From Laceyella tengchongensis (GTDB lineage: Bacteria > Bacillota > Bacilli > Thermoactinomycetales > Thermoactinomycetaceae), in assembly GCF_900182735.1 (NCBI RefSeq), contig NZ_FXTU01000002.1:186001-250000 (forward strand): a stretch of DNA of 64,000 bases. Reading direction: 5' to 3'. The translations under genes were made by a program, and so were the position numbers. This document shows positions 17,920-26,731 of this stretch, one piece after another; position 1 is the first letter of the stretch, and each line of letters begins with the position of its first letter. Below the pieces are notes generated by a model, which searched no databases, had not been told where the DNA came from, and saw nothing but the letters and a program-made list of their open reading frames with translations.

Positions 17920-18331
17920 ATTGATTCCTCCTTGTCGTGCGCAAGTGACAGATGGCAAATTTCAAGACGTCCAGCCATTGTCCCATCTAAGTTGACCCAC
18001 CGGGCCGAAGTATGTTTTTGAAAAAATGATTCAGATTCACCTATGTAATGTACCTCAGAAGCACTCTCTTTCGGCATACTAAACAGTATACTTTTTATTA
18101 TTTCATAATTTTTATCTATGATTCAATCTATTTTTTCTTTTATCTCTTGTTTATCTTTTGTTTTTAATTACTTTTTTCCAATTCATTACCCATGCTCGTT
18201 CGCGCTCACCCGTCTCGGCTTCCCCAACATACAGGTTCCACCGATGATAAGAATATTCACAACCTTCCCCGCTTATTTGAACCTGCTTGCGGGCGTAACC
18301 ATCACAAGCCTTTAGTCCCACTTATCACATT
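17920..18331. other. Non-coding gap between peptidase and ROK gene
   Basis: About 410 bases. The left part is the upstream region of the peptidase gene. A T-rich stretch occupies roughly 18085-18180. The right part (18180-18330) is GC-richer and holds an open minus-strand frame of about 55 codons starting GTG, without a ribosome site. I see no RNA gene, terminator or known motif with confidence. Confidence 0.3.
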
Positions 18332-19537
18332 CTACGCACCAGGTGCGAAAATCTTGCGCAACACCTGTGTGTATGCGCCGATTAATGCCGCCCGGTTCCC
18401 CAAATCGGATACCGTGATCGACAAATTGTTCGCCGATGAGGACAACGCGTGTTTTTTTACGGTGTGCGAGAGCGGTTCCATCAAGTTTGCGCCTGCACGG
18501 GTCAGGCTCCCATTGACAATGATGCGTAATGGATTGAAGATGTTGATCAAGTTCGCCAAGCCAATTCCCAAACATTCCCCAGCATAAATGAATATTTCTC
18601 TAGCCAACTCATCTCCCTGCTTGAGCGCCGCAAAAAGGTGCTCTTCAGTCAATTGGGACAACTTCCCCTGCACCATCTCGTGCAAAACGCTCTTTCTGCC
18701 GCCTTCCATCATGTTTCGGGCCCGCTTGACGAGAGCCGGGGTAGACGCGTGCGCCTCAAGGCACCCTTTGTTGCCGCACCAGCATAATGGGCCGCCTATG
18801 TCAATCGTAGTGTGACCGATCTCTCCGGCCCCATATGAGACGCCCTGGTACAATTCATTTTTCAAGATGATGCCCGAGCCAATCCCAGCTCCGGCATAGA
18901 CGGTGATAAAATTGTCCAGTTCTTTCCCTTGGCCGAACCAGCTTTCCGCCAAAGCCATCGCCCGCACATCATTCTCCACTTCCACCGGCAACTGGCAAGT
19001 CTCTTCCAACATCGTTTTGATCGGTACGTGTTTCAGATTAAAATGGGGTGCGAACACCAACTCTCCCAAACGAGGATTGACGAGTCCGCGTACGCCCACT
19101 CCAATGCCGAGCACAGGTTGTCCATCTGCTTCAGCCATGGCCAACGCCTCTTTCGCAATCGCTTGCAACGCTTTAATGAAGGCTGTTTGATCCATTTGTA
19201 AGGGCAATTCCTGCGCACACTGGTGAACCATCTTGCCATCAAGGTGAGCAACTGCGGCATCCAACCTTCCCAAACGGGCGTACACGCCGATCACATAGAA
19301 TCGGGACGCATTGATGCGGAGCATGATCGGCTTACGTCCACCTGTCGACTCACCTAAATTGCTTTCCACAATCAAGCCATCTTGCAACAGTTCATTGACA
19401 ATATTGGTCACGGTTGGTGGCGTCAACTTGGTCAACTTCGCGATTTCCGCCCGCGAGATGGGGCCATGCACACGGACCATGTTCAAAATTGTCGACTTAT
19501 TCAATGATTTCATCCACTGGAAACTTCCCGTCTGCAT
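18332..19537 (-). CDS. ROK family transcriptional regulator (XylR/NagC-like)
   Basis: 401 residues. An N-terminal winged helix (about 10-65, ISRAEIAKLTKLTPPTVTNI) is joined to a ROK sugar-kinase-like domain with the zinc-binding motif CWCGNKGCLE and upstream GAGEIGH. It resembles repressors that sense a sugar or sugar phosphate. No transport or catabolic sugar operon is adjacent; pgi lies directly upstream on the same strand, transcribed separately. A perfect 15-bp palindrome overlaps its own predicted transcription start, so autoregulation is likely. Ribosome site AAAGGGGGAAG before the ATG. Confidence 0.9.
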   Translation of the reverse strand: MQTGSFQWMKSLNKSTILNMVRVHGPISRAEIAKLTKLTPPTVTNIVNELLQDGLIVESNLGESTGGRKPIMLRINASRFYVIGVYARLGRLDAAVAHLDGKMVHQCAQELPLQMDQTAFIKALQAIAKEALAMAEADGQPVLGIGVGVRGLVNPRLGELVFAPHFNLKHVPIKTMLEETCQLPVEVENDVRAMALAESWFGQGKELDNFITVYAGAGIGSGIILKNELYQGVSYGAGEIGHTTIDIGGPLCWCGNKGCLEAHASTPALVKRARNMMEGGRKSVLHEMVQGKLSQLTEEHLFAALKQGDELAREIFIYAGECLGIGLANLINIFNPLRIIVNGSLTRAGANLMEPLSHTVKKHALSSSANNLSITVSDLGNRAALIGAYTQVLRKIFAPGA

Positions 19538-19589
19538 TCACTTCCCCCTTTCAGTCTGGATCAACAGAGCGACTTCCACGCGATGTGGA

Positions 19590-19638
19590 TTGGTTATTAA
19601 CCAACGTTCATACTATGCGCAAAATGAAAATTTGTCTA
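19590..19638 (-). promoter_or_regulatory. Promoter and palindromic operator of the ROK gene
   Basis: On the minus strand, TAGACA (19638-19633), a 17-bp spacer and TAGTAT (19615-19610) form a sigma-A-like promoter. The perfect palindrome TTGGTTATTAACCAA (19590-19604) covers the expected transcription start, the classic position for repression. The palindrome is about 52 bases upstream of the ROK start codon. Confidence 0.5.
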
Positions 19639-19731
19639 TATTTTTATTCAAGTAAAACATATATTTTATTTGACAAAAAAATAAAAAATCCCTTTCCAAT
19701 CCATCTTGCCAATTAGACCCAGCTCGCGCAC

Positions 19732-19768
19732 AAAAATAAAACATGGCAGCAGGGTAGCCGCCATGTTT
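19732..19768 (-). terminator. Terminator of pgi
   Basis: 9-bp stem (19739-19747 with 19760-19768), followed on the minus strand by TTTTATTTTT, just after the pgi stop. Confidence 0.9.
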
Positions 19769-19774
19769 CACAAA

Positions 19775-21127
19775 TCACTTCTCCAATCGGCGTAACAACG
19801 CTTCGCGCTCTGCTTCAAACCCAGGTTTGCCCAGCAAAGCGAACATGTTTTTCTTGTACGCTTCCACTCCTGGTTGGTCAAACGGATTCACACCGAGCAA
19901 ATAGCCGCTCACGCCACAGGCCTTTTCAAAGAAGTAAACCAACTGTCCAAACGCAAAGGGGGAAAGTTCTTTCACTTTCACTACCAAATTGGGCACCCCG
20001 CCGTCGGTGTGGGCCAACATGGTTCCCTCAAACGCTTTGGTGTTAACAAAATCAAGATCTTTACCTGCCAAGTAGTTCAGGCCGTCAAGATTGTCTGCTT
20101 CCTCTTTGATCACCATCGTTTTGGCCGATTTTTCCACAAAAACGACCGTTTCAAAGATGTTGCGCAGGCCTTCTTGGATGTACTGACCCATGGAATGCAA
20201 GTCCGTGGTGAAGTTGACCGAAGCCGGAAAGATGCCTTTGTAATCTTTGCCCTCGCTCTCACCGTACAACTGTTTCCACCACTCGCTGAAATATTGCAGG
20301 GATGGCTCGTAATTGACCAGCAACTCCGTGGTTTTGCCCTTGCGGTACAACGCATTCCGCACGGCTGCATACTGATAAGCCTCATTCTGCTCCAAATCGG
20401 CGTTTCCATACAGTTGCATACCGGCTTGTGCTCCGGCCATCATGGCGTCAATGTCAATGCCCGCCACTGCGATCGGCAACAGGCCCACCGCGGTCAGGAC
20501 GGAATAGCGCCCACCTACATCGTCGGGAATGACGAAGCTCTCATACCCTTCTTCCTCAGCCAATTTCTTTAATGCCCCTTTGGCGCGGTCCGTTGTGGCG
20601 TAAATGCGGCGGCGCGTTTCTTCCTTGCCGTAGCGGGATTCCAAGTACTCGCGGAAGATGCGGAAAGCGATGGCGGGTTCCGTCGTGGTGCCTGATTTGG
20701 AAATGACGTTGACACTCACCTCTTTGCCCTCCAACAATTCCAGCAACTCAGCCACATAGACCGAACTGATGTGATGGCCGACAAAGTAAATTTCCGGCGT
20801 ATTCCGTTTGCCCCTCGGCAACTGGTTGTAGAATGTATGGGTCAACATCTCGATCGCTGCCCGCGCTCCCAGATAAGAACCGCCGATGCCGATGACGACG
20901 AGGGCGTCAGAGTCGGACTGGATTTTGGCGGCCGCCCGTTTGATGCGGGCAAACTCTTCTTGGTCGTAATCGCGTGGCAAATCAACCCATCCCAAGAAAT
21001 CAGCTCCGGCACCCGTTTTGTTATGTAACATGTCATGCGCCAAGTGAATCGCTGGACCCAATTGGCTAACTTCATGTTCTTGTATGAAAGAACGTGCTTT
21101 GGAATAGTCGAAAGATAATAGATTCAT
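19775..21127 (-). CDS. pgi: Glucose-6-phosphate isomerase
   Basis: 450 residues from the ATG at 21127, the same length as B. subtilis Pgi; a start five codons upstream lacks a better ribosome site. Interconverts glucose-6-phosphate and fructose-6-phosphate. Visible signatures: VVIGIGGSYLGARA, the sugar-phosphate loop VISKSGTTTEPAIAFR, GGRYSVLTAVGLLP, and the C-terminal NPFDQPGVEAYKK containing the active-site lysine region. Single gene with its own terminator. Confidence 0.97.
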   Translation of the reverse strand: MNLLSFDYSKARSFIQEHEVSQLGPAIHLAHDMLHNKTGAGADFLGWVDLPRDYDQEEFARIKRAAAKIQSDSDALVVIGIGGSYLGARAAIEMLTHTFYNQLPRGKRNTPEIYFVGHHISSVYVAELLELLEGKEVSVNVISKSGTTTEPAIAFRIFREYLESRYGKEETRRRIYATTDRAKGALKKLAEEEGYESFVIPDDVGGRYSVLTAVGLLPIAVAGIDIDAMMAGAQAGMQLYGNADLEQNEAYQYAAVRNALYRKGKTTELLVNYEPSLQYFSEWWKQLYGESEGKDYKGIFPASVNFTTDLHSMGQYIQEGLRNIFETVVFVEKSAKTMVIKEEADNLDGLNYLAGKDLDFVNTKAFEGTMLAHTDGGVPNLVVKVKELSPFAFGQLVYFFEKACGVSGYLLGVNPFDQPGVEAYKKNMFALLGKPGFEAEREALLRRLEK

Positions 21128-21309
21128 TTTTTCACCATCCATTTTTCATTTACTAAAACAACAGTTGCCAAATCATCACACATTTTACCCTAATCATCTT
21201 CCAATTTCAAAAGCGAAAACCGGCGCGAAGCTTGGTGAAACCGTTACCAATGAAAGCAGGGCGCCCATTAGCGGTGCGCCTTGTCTTAGGATGAACCAAA
21301 ACGAGGTTC

Positions 21310-21822
21310 TTACTCGTTCCGTTTCGCCTTTTTCCACATCCATTTCAACCAGATTCCATCTTGTCCAACTTGGACAAATCCCGACTTCTCCAGCACGCGC
21401 ACAGACGCTTTGTTCTCCATGTCGCACTTGGCGGTGATCTGTTTGACCCCCGGTTGCCGTTTCACCCAATCTACAGCCGCTTGGGCGATTTCCGTGGCAT
21501 AGCCCCGTCCCTGATAGGCAGGGACAATGCTGTAGCCGATGTCGACCGCACCCGAAGCATCCGGTCCCCCTTTGAATCCCACATCCCCGATCAAGCTGTT
21601 GGTCTCTCTGTCAATTGCCAACGCATTCCAAACCATTTCGTTTGATTGCAAACGCGTTTTTTCATACACGATGGGCAATGCTTCCACCAAATCGGGATGC
21701 GGCCAATCATCTGGAATGTGAATATGAAGGGATTCAGCCAACTTTTCCTTATCATGGATTGCCTGTTTCATCCGTTCTGCCGTGAACGGGATCACCATGA
21801 CCCGTTTTGTATCAAATCGCAT
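21310..21822 (-). CDS. GNAT acetyltransferase, RimJ/RimL-like
   Basis: 170 residues. GNAT fold with the acetyl-CoA loop VPAYQGRGYATEIAQAAVDW (about 104-123) and the C-terminal NKASVRVLEKSGF motif typical of the RimJ/RimL group that acetylates N-termini, antibiotics or small amines. Substrate unknown. Strong AAAGGAG ribosome site before the ATG. A folded element lies just upstream (21858-21948) and could be a leader of this gene. No operon partners. Confidence 0.88.
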   Translation of the reverse strand: MRFDTKRVMVIPFTAERMKQAIHDKEKLAESLHIHIPDDWPHPDLVEALPIVYEKTRLQSNEMVWNALAIDRETNSLIGDVGFKGGPDASGAVDIGYSIVPAYQGRGYATEIAQAAVDWVKRQPGVKQITAKCDMENKASVRVLEKSGFVQVGQDGIWLKWMWKKAKRNE

Positions 21823-21857
21823 GATAGCTCCTTTCTGTTAACTCCGACGGCTGTTTT

Positions 21858-21948
21858 GGAACACCACCCGCACGCTCCTTGAGTGGAAGACCGTTTGGGC
21901 ACGGTTGCCCCACAAAACGGCTTAGCTCTTGGGGCATGCAGGTGTTCC
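21858..21948 (-). other. Highly structured element, possible transposon end/omega-RNA scar or leader RNA
   Basis: Nested complementary arms: GGAACACC (21858-21865) with GGTGTTCC (21941-21948), GCACGC (21870-21875) with GCATGC (21934-21939), and CCGTTT-GGGC (21891-21900) with GCCC...AAACGG (21907-21920). On the minus strand one frame is open through it and reads VGRNTCMPQELSRF then VGQPCPNGLPLKERAG, style and structure recalling the 3' end of an IS200/IS605 tnpB gene. It also lies 36 bases upstream of the acetyltransferase gene, so a cis-regulatory leader is an alternative. Confidence 0.35.
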
Positions 21949-22071
21949 GCCCAACCACGAGATAACCGAAAAATAAAAAAAATCTAATAATATCCCATCT
22001 ATTATCCTACCCTGTCTCAGCTTTTCAGAACCTCGCTCATCTAAATGTAGCATTATTCCATGCTATAAACT

Positions 22072-22178
22072 AGGGTGTGTCTGACAAATCAAGTTGGTGG
22101 GAGGGATGCACCACCCGCTGATTTCTAGTATCATCTAGTGTATGCAGGCAAACTGACAGGCAGGGTGTGTCTGGCGAA
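22072..22178. repeat. Repeated 17-mers and hairpin, probable insertion-sequence or MITE scar
   Basis: AGGGTGTGTCTGACAAAT-like sequence occurs at 22072-22088 and again at 22162-22178 with two differences, exactly 90 bases apart. Between them AAATCA...GGTGG (22086-22100) pairs with CCACC...TGATTT (22111-22124). No transposase frame is present. This looks like the terminal repeat of a lost or miniature insertion element. Confidence 0.4.
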
Positions 22179-22231
22179 TAGATATAGTGAGGCTACGCTT
22201 AATATATTGCCAATTGAAAGAAGGTGGATTC

Positions 22232-22918
22232 ATGCATCGAAAACTGCTTACGCTCAGTTGCCTTTGCTTGCTTTTGCTAACGCTGAGCGGTTGCGTCAAT
22301 GGGCATTTTCACCTAACAGTTCACTCCGACGGTTCGGGAGTTTATGAACTGAAAGTGGAAACAAACCCCTTGTTGCTCTCCCAATTTGCCCAATTGCGCG
22401 AACGCTTGGAACAATACGGCTACCGTCTAACGGAGATCAAACAGGGCGACAAGGTGGGTTGGATCGCTCGCAAGGAAGTGAATAACTTAAAAGCCCATCC
22501 ACCCGGCCCCGAGTTTAAAACGATTTCACCTATTGCCCTCCTGAAATTGGACGTACCGCAATTCACGCAACAGCAAGGCTTGTGGTTTCATCAGATGCAA
22601 CTGCACACCAAGGTGGACATGAACGGCCTGAACCTCCCCTTGCTGAATGATGGTGCTGATCTGCGTTTCATCCTGACGTTGCCTATTGAACCCCAAACAC
22701 ATAACGCCACAACAGTCAGCGCAGATGGCAAAACACTCACTTGGCAAATCGTACCCGGTGAAGTAACACCAATCCATTTGAACGTCAGATACCCCAACTT
22801 CATCGCCTGGGGTCTCACCCTTTTGATTTTGGTTATCCTAGTTGGCGCGGTGTGGTGGGCCGTCAAAAAGAAAAGCGGGCGGCAAGGCCCTCCGTCCGAT
22901 TCGTTCCACCAAAGTTAA
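22232..22918 (+). CDS. LppM/DUF3153-like membrane-anchored lipoprotein
   Basis: 228 residues from the ATG at 22232, which has AAGAAGGTGG upstream. An N-terminal lipoprotein signal ends in LSGC with C21 as the lipidated residue. The extracellular part (22-195) begins FHLTVHSDGSGVYELKV and resembles the LppM/DUF3153 domain. It ends in one membrane helix (IAWGLTLLILVILVGAVWWAV) and a basic, polar tail. Dual anchoring by lipid and helix is typical of this family. Function unknown. Single plus-strand gene, convergent with dapF. Confidence 0.85.
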   Translation: MHRKLLTLSCLCLLLLTLSGCVNGHFHLTVHSDGSGVYELKVETNPLLLSQFAQLRERLEQYGYRLTEIKQGDKVGWIARKEVNNLKAHPPGPEFKTISPIALLKLDVPQFTQQQGLWFHQMQLHTKVDMNGLNLPLLNDGADLRFILTLPIEPQTHNATTVSADGKTLTWQIVPGEVTPIHLNVRYPNFIAWGLTLLILVILVGAVWWAVKKKSGRQGPPSDSFHQS

Positions 22919-22923
22919 ACGTA

Positions 22924-22960
22924 AAACGAAAGGCACCCTCTTCACCAGAAAAGGGTGCCT
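22924..22960 (-). terminator. Terminator of dapF
   Basis: 9-bp stem (22931-22939 with 22952-22960), followed on the minus strand by TTTCGTTTT. On the plus strand there is no T-run, so it mainly serves dapF. Confidence 0.75.
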
Positions 22961-22973
22961 ACACATGTTAACA

Positions 22974-23810
22974 TCAGCCCAGCCAAACTCCGTCATATAC
23001 AAACGACGCTGGTCCGGTCATGTATACGCGATCATCTTCCTCGCACCATTCAATGAACAAGTCCCCCGCGGGCAAGTGCACCAATACCTTTCGCCCGCAT
23101 TTCCCTGCCAGCGCACCAGCCACGACGGTGGCGCAAGCGCCGGAACCGCAGGCTAGGGTGATTCCTACCCCCCGTTCCCATACCCGCATGGTCGCTTCAT
23201 CCGAAGAATGGTAAGTCACAAATTCAACATTGGTTTTGTTGGGAAAGAGCGGATGCTTCTCCAGCAACGGTCCCCACTTTGCCACTGGAAATGCGGTAGC
23301 ATCCTCCACGGCGATCACCATATGGGGATTGCCCATGCTGACCGCTGTATAAACAAACGACCGCCCTTCAACCGAAAGCGTTTGTTCAACCGCAGATTCC
23401 CCTGGAAGCTGGAGCGGAATCTCCCGAGGCGTCAACACCGGTTGTCCCATGTCGATGCGTACCCGGCTAACTACGCCTGCTTCGGCTTCGATCCAAACCG
23501 GTTGCACACCGATCTTGCTCTCAATCGTAAACTGCTTCCGCAAACCATTCATTCGCTCATAAACATATCTGGCCACGCATCGCATCGCATTTCCGCATTG
23601 TTCGGCGATGCTACCGTCGCTGTTAATAATCCTCATGGCGATGTCGGCGACAGAGGATGGGTACAACACGGCGATTCCATCCGCCCCCACCCCGGTGTGG
23701 CGGTCACATATGCGCGGCGCCAACGCGGCAAGTTCGGTGAAGTCGGGGGTGAAGGGCGTGTGAATCACCACGAAATCATTGCCCAAGCCATGCATCTTGG
23801 TGAACTTCAT
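22974..23810 (-). CDS. dapF: Diaminopimelate epimerase
   Basis: 278 residues. Converts LL- to meso-diaminopimelate for lysine and peptidoglycan synthesis. The two catalytic cysteines are present: C72 in EQCGNAMRC and C221 in ACGSGACA. N-terminus FTKMHGLGNDFVVI is canonical. GAGAGGAGAG ribosome site before the ATG. It lies 18 bases after the P-type ATPase gene and is probably co-transcribed with it, although the functions are unrelated. Confidence 0.97.
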   Translation of the reverse strand: MKFTKMHGLGNDFVVIHTPFTPDFTELAALAPRICDRHTGVGADGIAVLYPSSVADIAMRIINSDGSIAEQCGNAMRCVARYVYERMNGLRKQFTIESKIGVQPVWIEAEAGVVSRVRIDMGQPVLTPREIPLQLPGESAVEQTLSVEGRSFVYTAVSMGNPHMVIAVEDATAFPVAKWGPLLEKHPLFPNKTNVEFVTYHSSDEATMRVWERGVGITLACGSGACATVVAGALAGKCGRKVLVHLPAGDLFIEWCEEDDRVYMTGPASFVYDGVWLG

Positions 23811-23828
23811 TCTGTCTCTCCTCTCAGG

Positions 23829-26576
23829 TCAAGAGCTGTGCATCATTCTTTGAGTTCGTCTGGCCATGGGGCGGAGCAAATCAAGGATGCCCGCCAATAT
23901 GACAGGAAGCGTCGATGTAACTAAAATCAAAATCCACTCGCGCACGCCGAGCGAAACCGTATGGAATACGGGCTGTAACGGCGGATGATAAATCACTACC
24001 AACAACAGGACGGCGGATGACAACACCGCCAGCACCAGCGGCAGATTGTCCAGCGGATTGCGTTGGAATATCGTCCCTTGGCTACGGCAATCAAACACAT
24101 AGATCAGCTGGGCGAACACCAATGTGGCGAAGGCGACCGTCTGCGCCCGCACCAAATCGTCCGGCGTCTCCATGTAAGTAACCCAAAAAGCCATCAATGA
24201 ACACGCTCCGATCAAGAGCCCCCGCGTCACGATCTTCCAGCCCACGCCGCGCGCAAATACACTTTCACGGCTGTTGCGCGGCGAACGCACCATTGTGTCT
24301 TCCTCTGCCGGGTCGATACCGAGCGCCATTGCGGGCAAGCCGTCGGTCACCAAGTTTACCCACAAGATCTGAATCGGCACCAGCGGCAAGGGTAAACCGG
24401 CCAACATGGCCAAAAACATGATCAAAATCTCGCCGACGTTGCTCGCCAGCAAATAACTGATAAATTTGCGGATGTTTTCATAGATGTTTCTCCCTTCCTC
24501 CACCGCTGCCACGATTGTTGAAAAGTTGTCATCTGCCAGGATTAGGGAGGAAGCTTCTTTGGAGACATCCGTTCCGGTTATGCCCATGGCGATACCGATG
24601 TCAGCCGATTTGATGGCCGGAGCGTCGTTCACCCCATCCCCTGTCATCGCCACTACTTGGCCCGCCTGTTGCAATGCTTTCACAATCCGCAATTTGTGTT
24701 CCGGCGAAACGCGGGCATATACATCGACGTCATTTACTTTCTTTTGAAATTCATCATCACTCATATTGTAGAGATCTTGTCCGGTGAGTGTCAAACCCTG
24801 CGGGCGCTTGATTCCCAATTCCCGCGCGATGGCCACCGCCGTAGTCTGGTGGTCGCCTGTGATCATCACCGTTTTGATCCCCGCTTTCCGGCAAACGTTG
24901 ATCGCCTCTTTCACTTCCGCGCGTGGAGGGTCGATCATCCCCGCCAAGCCGACAAAAACCAACTGCTGCTCGTATTGCCCTTCCTTCAGGACGGTGTGCC
25001 GACTATCCAATTCCCGGTAAGCAAAGCCCAAATTGCGCAAAGCCATGCTTGCCAATTCCTCATTGTGGCGCAGGATCTGCTCCCGCTTGGCGTCAGTCAG
25101 CGGCACTTTGCGTCCCTGCTCCAACAGATGGGTACATTTTGTCAGCAATACATCGGGGGCACCTTTGCTAAATACCACGCACCCTTTGCTTTTGTTCTCC
25201 AGAATGACTGACATCATCTTCCGTTCCGAATCAAAGGGAAGCTCTTTGATCCTTTCCCATTCCCCAGCTAGGCGCTCTTTGTCGAGTCCCGCCTTGGCCG
25301 CCGCAACCAACAGCGCCCCTTCGGTGGGATCACCGTTAACCACCCACGCTTCCGACTTCTTGAGCAAGCCATTTTTCTCTGTTTTTTGCATCAGCTGAGC
25401 GTTATTACATAAAGCTGCTACTTCTAGCAACCGCCGCAAAGCGGGCTCCTTCTCCACTTTCACAATGGCGCCATCGGCTTGAAATTCCCCTTCTGGTACA
25501 TACCCGCTTCCGCTTACCTGTATCCGTTTGCCATCCGCCCATAGCTGGGTGACGGTCATCTTGTTTTGCGTCAGCGTCCCCGTCTTGTCCGAACAAATCA
25601 CCGTGGCGCAACCCAAGGTTTCGACAGAAGGCAGCTTTCTGACAATCGCTCGCCGTTTAATCATCCGTTGCACACCAAGTGCGAGCGCAATGGTGACAAT
25701 CGCTGGCAATCCTTCAGGGATAGCGGCCACTGCCAGCGACACCCCTGCCAAAAACATCTTGTACGCATCATGGCCGTGCAAAATGCCCGTGAACACAACT
25801 AAAGCCGTCAACAGCAAAGCGACCACGATCAGCACTTTACCCAACTGCTCCAACCGTCGTTTCAGCGGAGTGTCCATCGCCTCGGTGTTTTCCAAAAGGT
25901 GCGCGATCCGCCCCATTTCTGTCCCCATGCCAGTGTGAACAACAATCCCTAAGCCGTTCCCACGCACTACCATGGTGCCCATGTACCCCATGTTCTTACG
26001 GTCGCCCAATGCCACTTCGGCGCGCGGCAAGCTGGCCGACTGCTTGGTCACCGGCACCGATTCACCGGTCAACGCCGACTCTTCCACATACAAGCCTTCC
26101 GCTTGCGCGAACCGGACATCCGCTGGGATACGGTCCCCGCTCTCTAACATGATCACATCGCCGGGCACCAGTTGAGAAGCATCCACCCGCTTCCATTCTC
26201 CCTCACGCAACACCTTCGCTGTCGGCGCGGACAGCTTTTTCAGTGCGCTGAGCGACTTTTCCGCGCGCATCTCCTGAATAAAACCCAATACAGCATTCAA
26301 GAGCACAATGGCGATGATAGCAATCGCATCCGTATATTCCCCCAGCAATCCCGAGATCAGCGTGGCGATCAGTAGCACCAACACCATGAAATCTTTAAAT
26401 TGCTCGATAAACAACGACAACCAGGAGGCTTTTTCCCCTTCAGCCAGCTGGTTGGGACCGACTTGCTTCAACCGCTCTTTGGCCTCTTTGTCGCTGAGTC
26501 CGCTTGTAAGATCCACTTTGAAATGAGCGGCCACTCGCTCGACTTCCCAATCCACCCAACGAGCTCGTTCTGACAA
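23829..26576 (-). CDS. P-type ATPase, SERCA-like calcium type (YloB group)
   Basis: 915 residues from a TTG at 26576 with GGGGGAA five bases upstream; longer readings to 26654 are unlikely. P2A-type cation pump. Actuator motif LTGESVPVT, helix-4 binding motif VAAIPEGLPAIV, phosphorylation site SDKTGTLTQNKMTV, hinge TGDGVNDAPAIK and an eleven-helix layout all match. The PEGLP sequence favours calcium, as for B. subtilis YloB, which also sits beside rqcH. Here the two genes are divergent. Together with dapF it forms a two-gene operon. Confidence 0.9.
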   Translation of the reverse strand: MSERARWVDWEVERVAAHFKVDLTSGLSDKEAKERLKQVGPNQLAEGEKASWLSLFIEQFKDFMVLVLLIATLISGLLGEYTDAIAIIAIVLLNAVLGFIQEMRAEKSLSALKKLSAPTAKVLREGEWKRVDASQLVPGDVIMLESGDRIPADVRFAQAEGLYVEESALTGESVPVTKQSASLPRAEVALGDRKNMGYMGTMVVRGNGLGIVVHTGMGTEMGRIAHLLENTEAMDTPLKRRLEQLGKVLIVVALLLTALVVFTGILHGHDAYKMFLAGVSLAVAAIPEGLPAIVTIALALGVQRMIKRRAIVRKLPSVETLGCATVICSDKTGTLTQNKMTVTQLWADGKRIQVSGSGYVPEGEFQADGAIVKVEKEPALRRLLEVAALCNNAQLMQKTEKNGLLKKSEAWVVNGDPTEGALLVAAAKAGLDKERLAGEWERIKELPFDSERKMMSVILENKSKGCVVFSKGAPDVLLTKCTHLLEQGRKVPLTDAKREQILRHNEELASMALRNLGFAYRELDSRHTVLKEGQYEQQLVFVGLAGMIDPPRAEVKEAINVCRKAGIKTVMITGDHQTTAVAIARELGIKRPQGLTLTGQDLYNMSDDEFQKKVNDVDVYARVSPEHKLRIVKALQQAGQVVAMTGDGVNDAPAIKSADIGIAMGITGTDVSKEASSLILADDNFSTIVAAVEEGRNIYENIRKFISYLLASNVGEILIMFLAMLAGLPLPLVPIQILWVNLVTDGLPAMALGIDPAEEDTMVRSPRNSRESVFARGVGWKIVTRGLLIGACSLMAFWVTYMETPDDLVRAQTVAFATLVFAQLIYVFDCRSQGTIFQRNPLDNLPLVLAVLSSAVLLLVVIYHPPLQPVFHTVSLGVREWILILVTSTLPVILAGILDLLRPMARRTQRMMHSS

Positions 26577-26689
26577 CGTTCTTCCCCCTTTGTCCACTCT
26601 TCTTTGAACAATGTATTCAGACAAGCACGCAAACATGAAACAAAAAAGCGGCATCCCCTTGTTACCCTGGCAAGCTCTCCCGCAATTTG

Positions 26690-26698
26690 TGTTACAAT
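26690..26698 (+). promoter_or_regulatory. Extended -10 promoter candidate of rqcH
   Basis: TGTTACAAT fits an extended sigma-A -10 element (TGNTANAAT), with an expected start about 27 bases before the rqcH ATG. No good -35 is seen at 17 bp. Confidence 0.35.
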
Positions 26699-26731
26699 GA
26701 ATGGTATGAAAAAGAAAAGGATGAACGAATC

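Noticed and set aside
18150..18330. Open minus-strand frame of about 55 codons starting GTG after the ROK gene (GLKACDGYARKQ...)
   Set aside because: No ribosome site, no recognisable family, and it ends in an A-rich low-complexity stretch. Not enough to call a gene.
18180..18331. GC-richer intergenic block as a possible 6S RNA, tmRNA or tRNA-like gene
   Set aside because: A GGTTCAAAT-like string is present on the minus strand but no T-arm, acceptor stem or 6S bubble could be built around it.
21194..21309. Weak GGCGC/GCGCC hairpin after the GNAT gene as a terminator
   Set aside because: Five-base stem with a long loop and no T-run.
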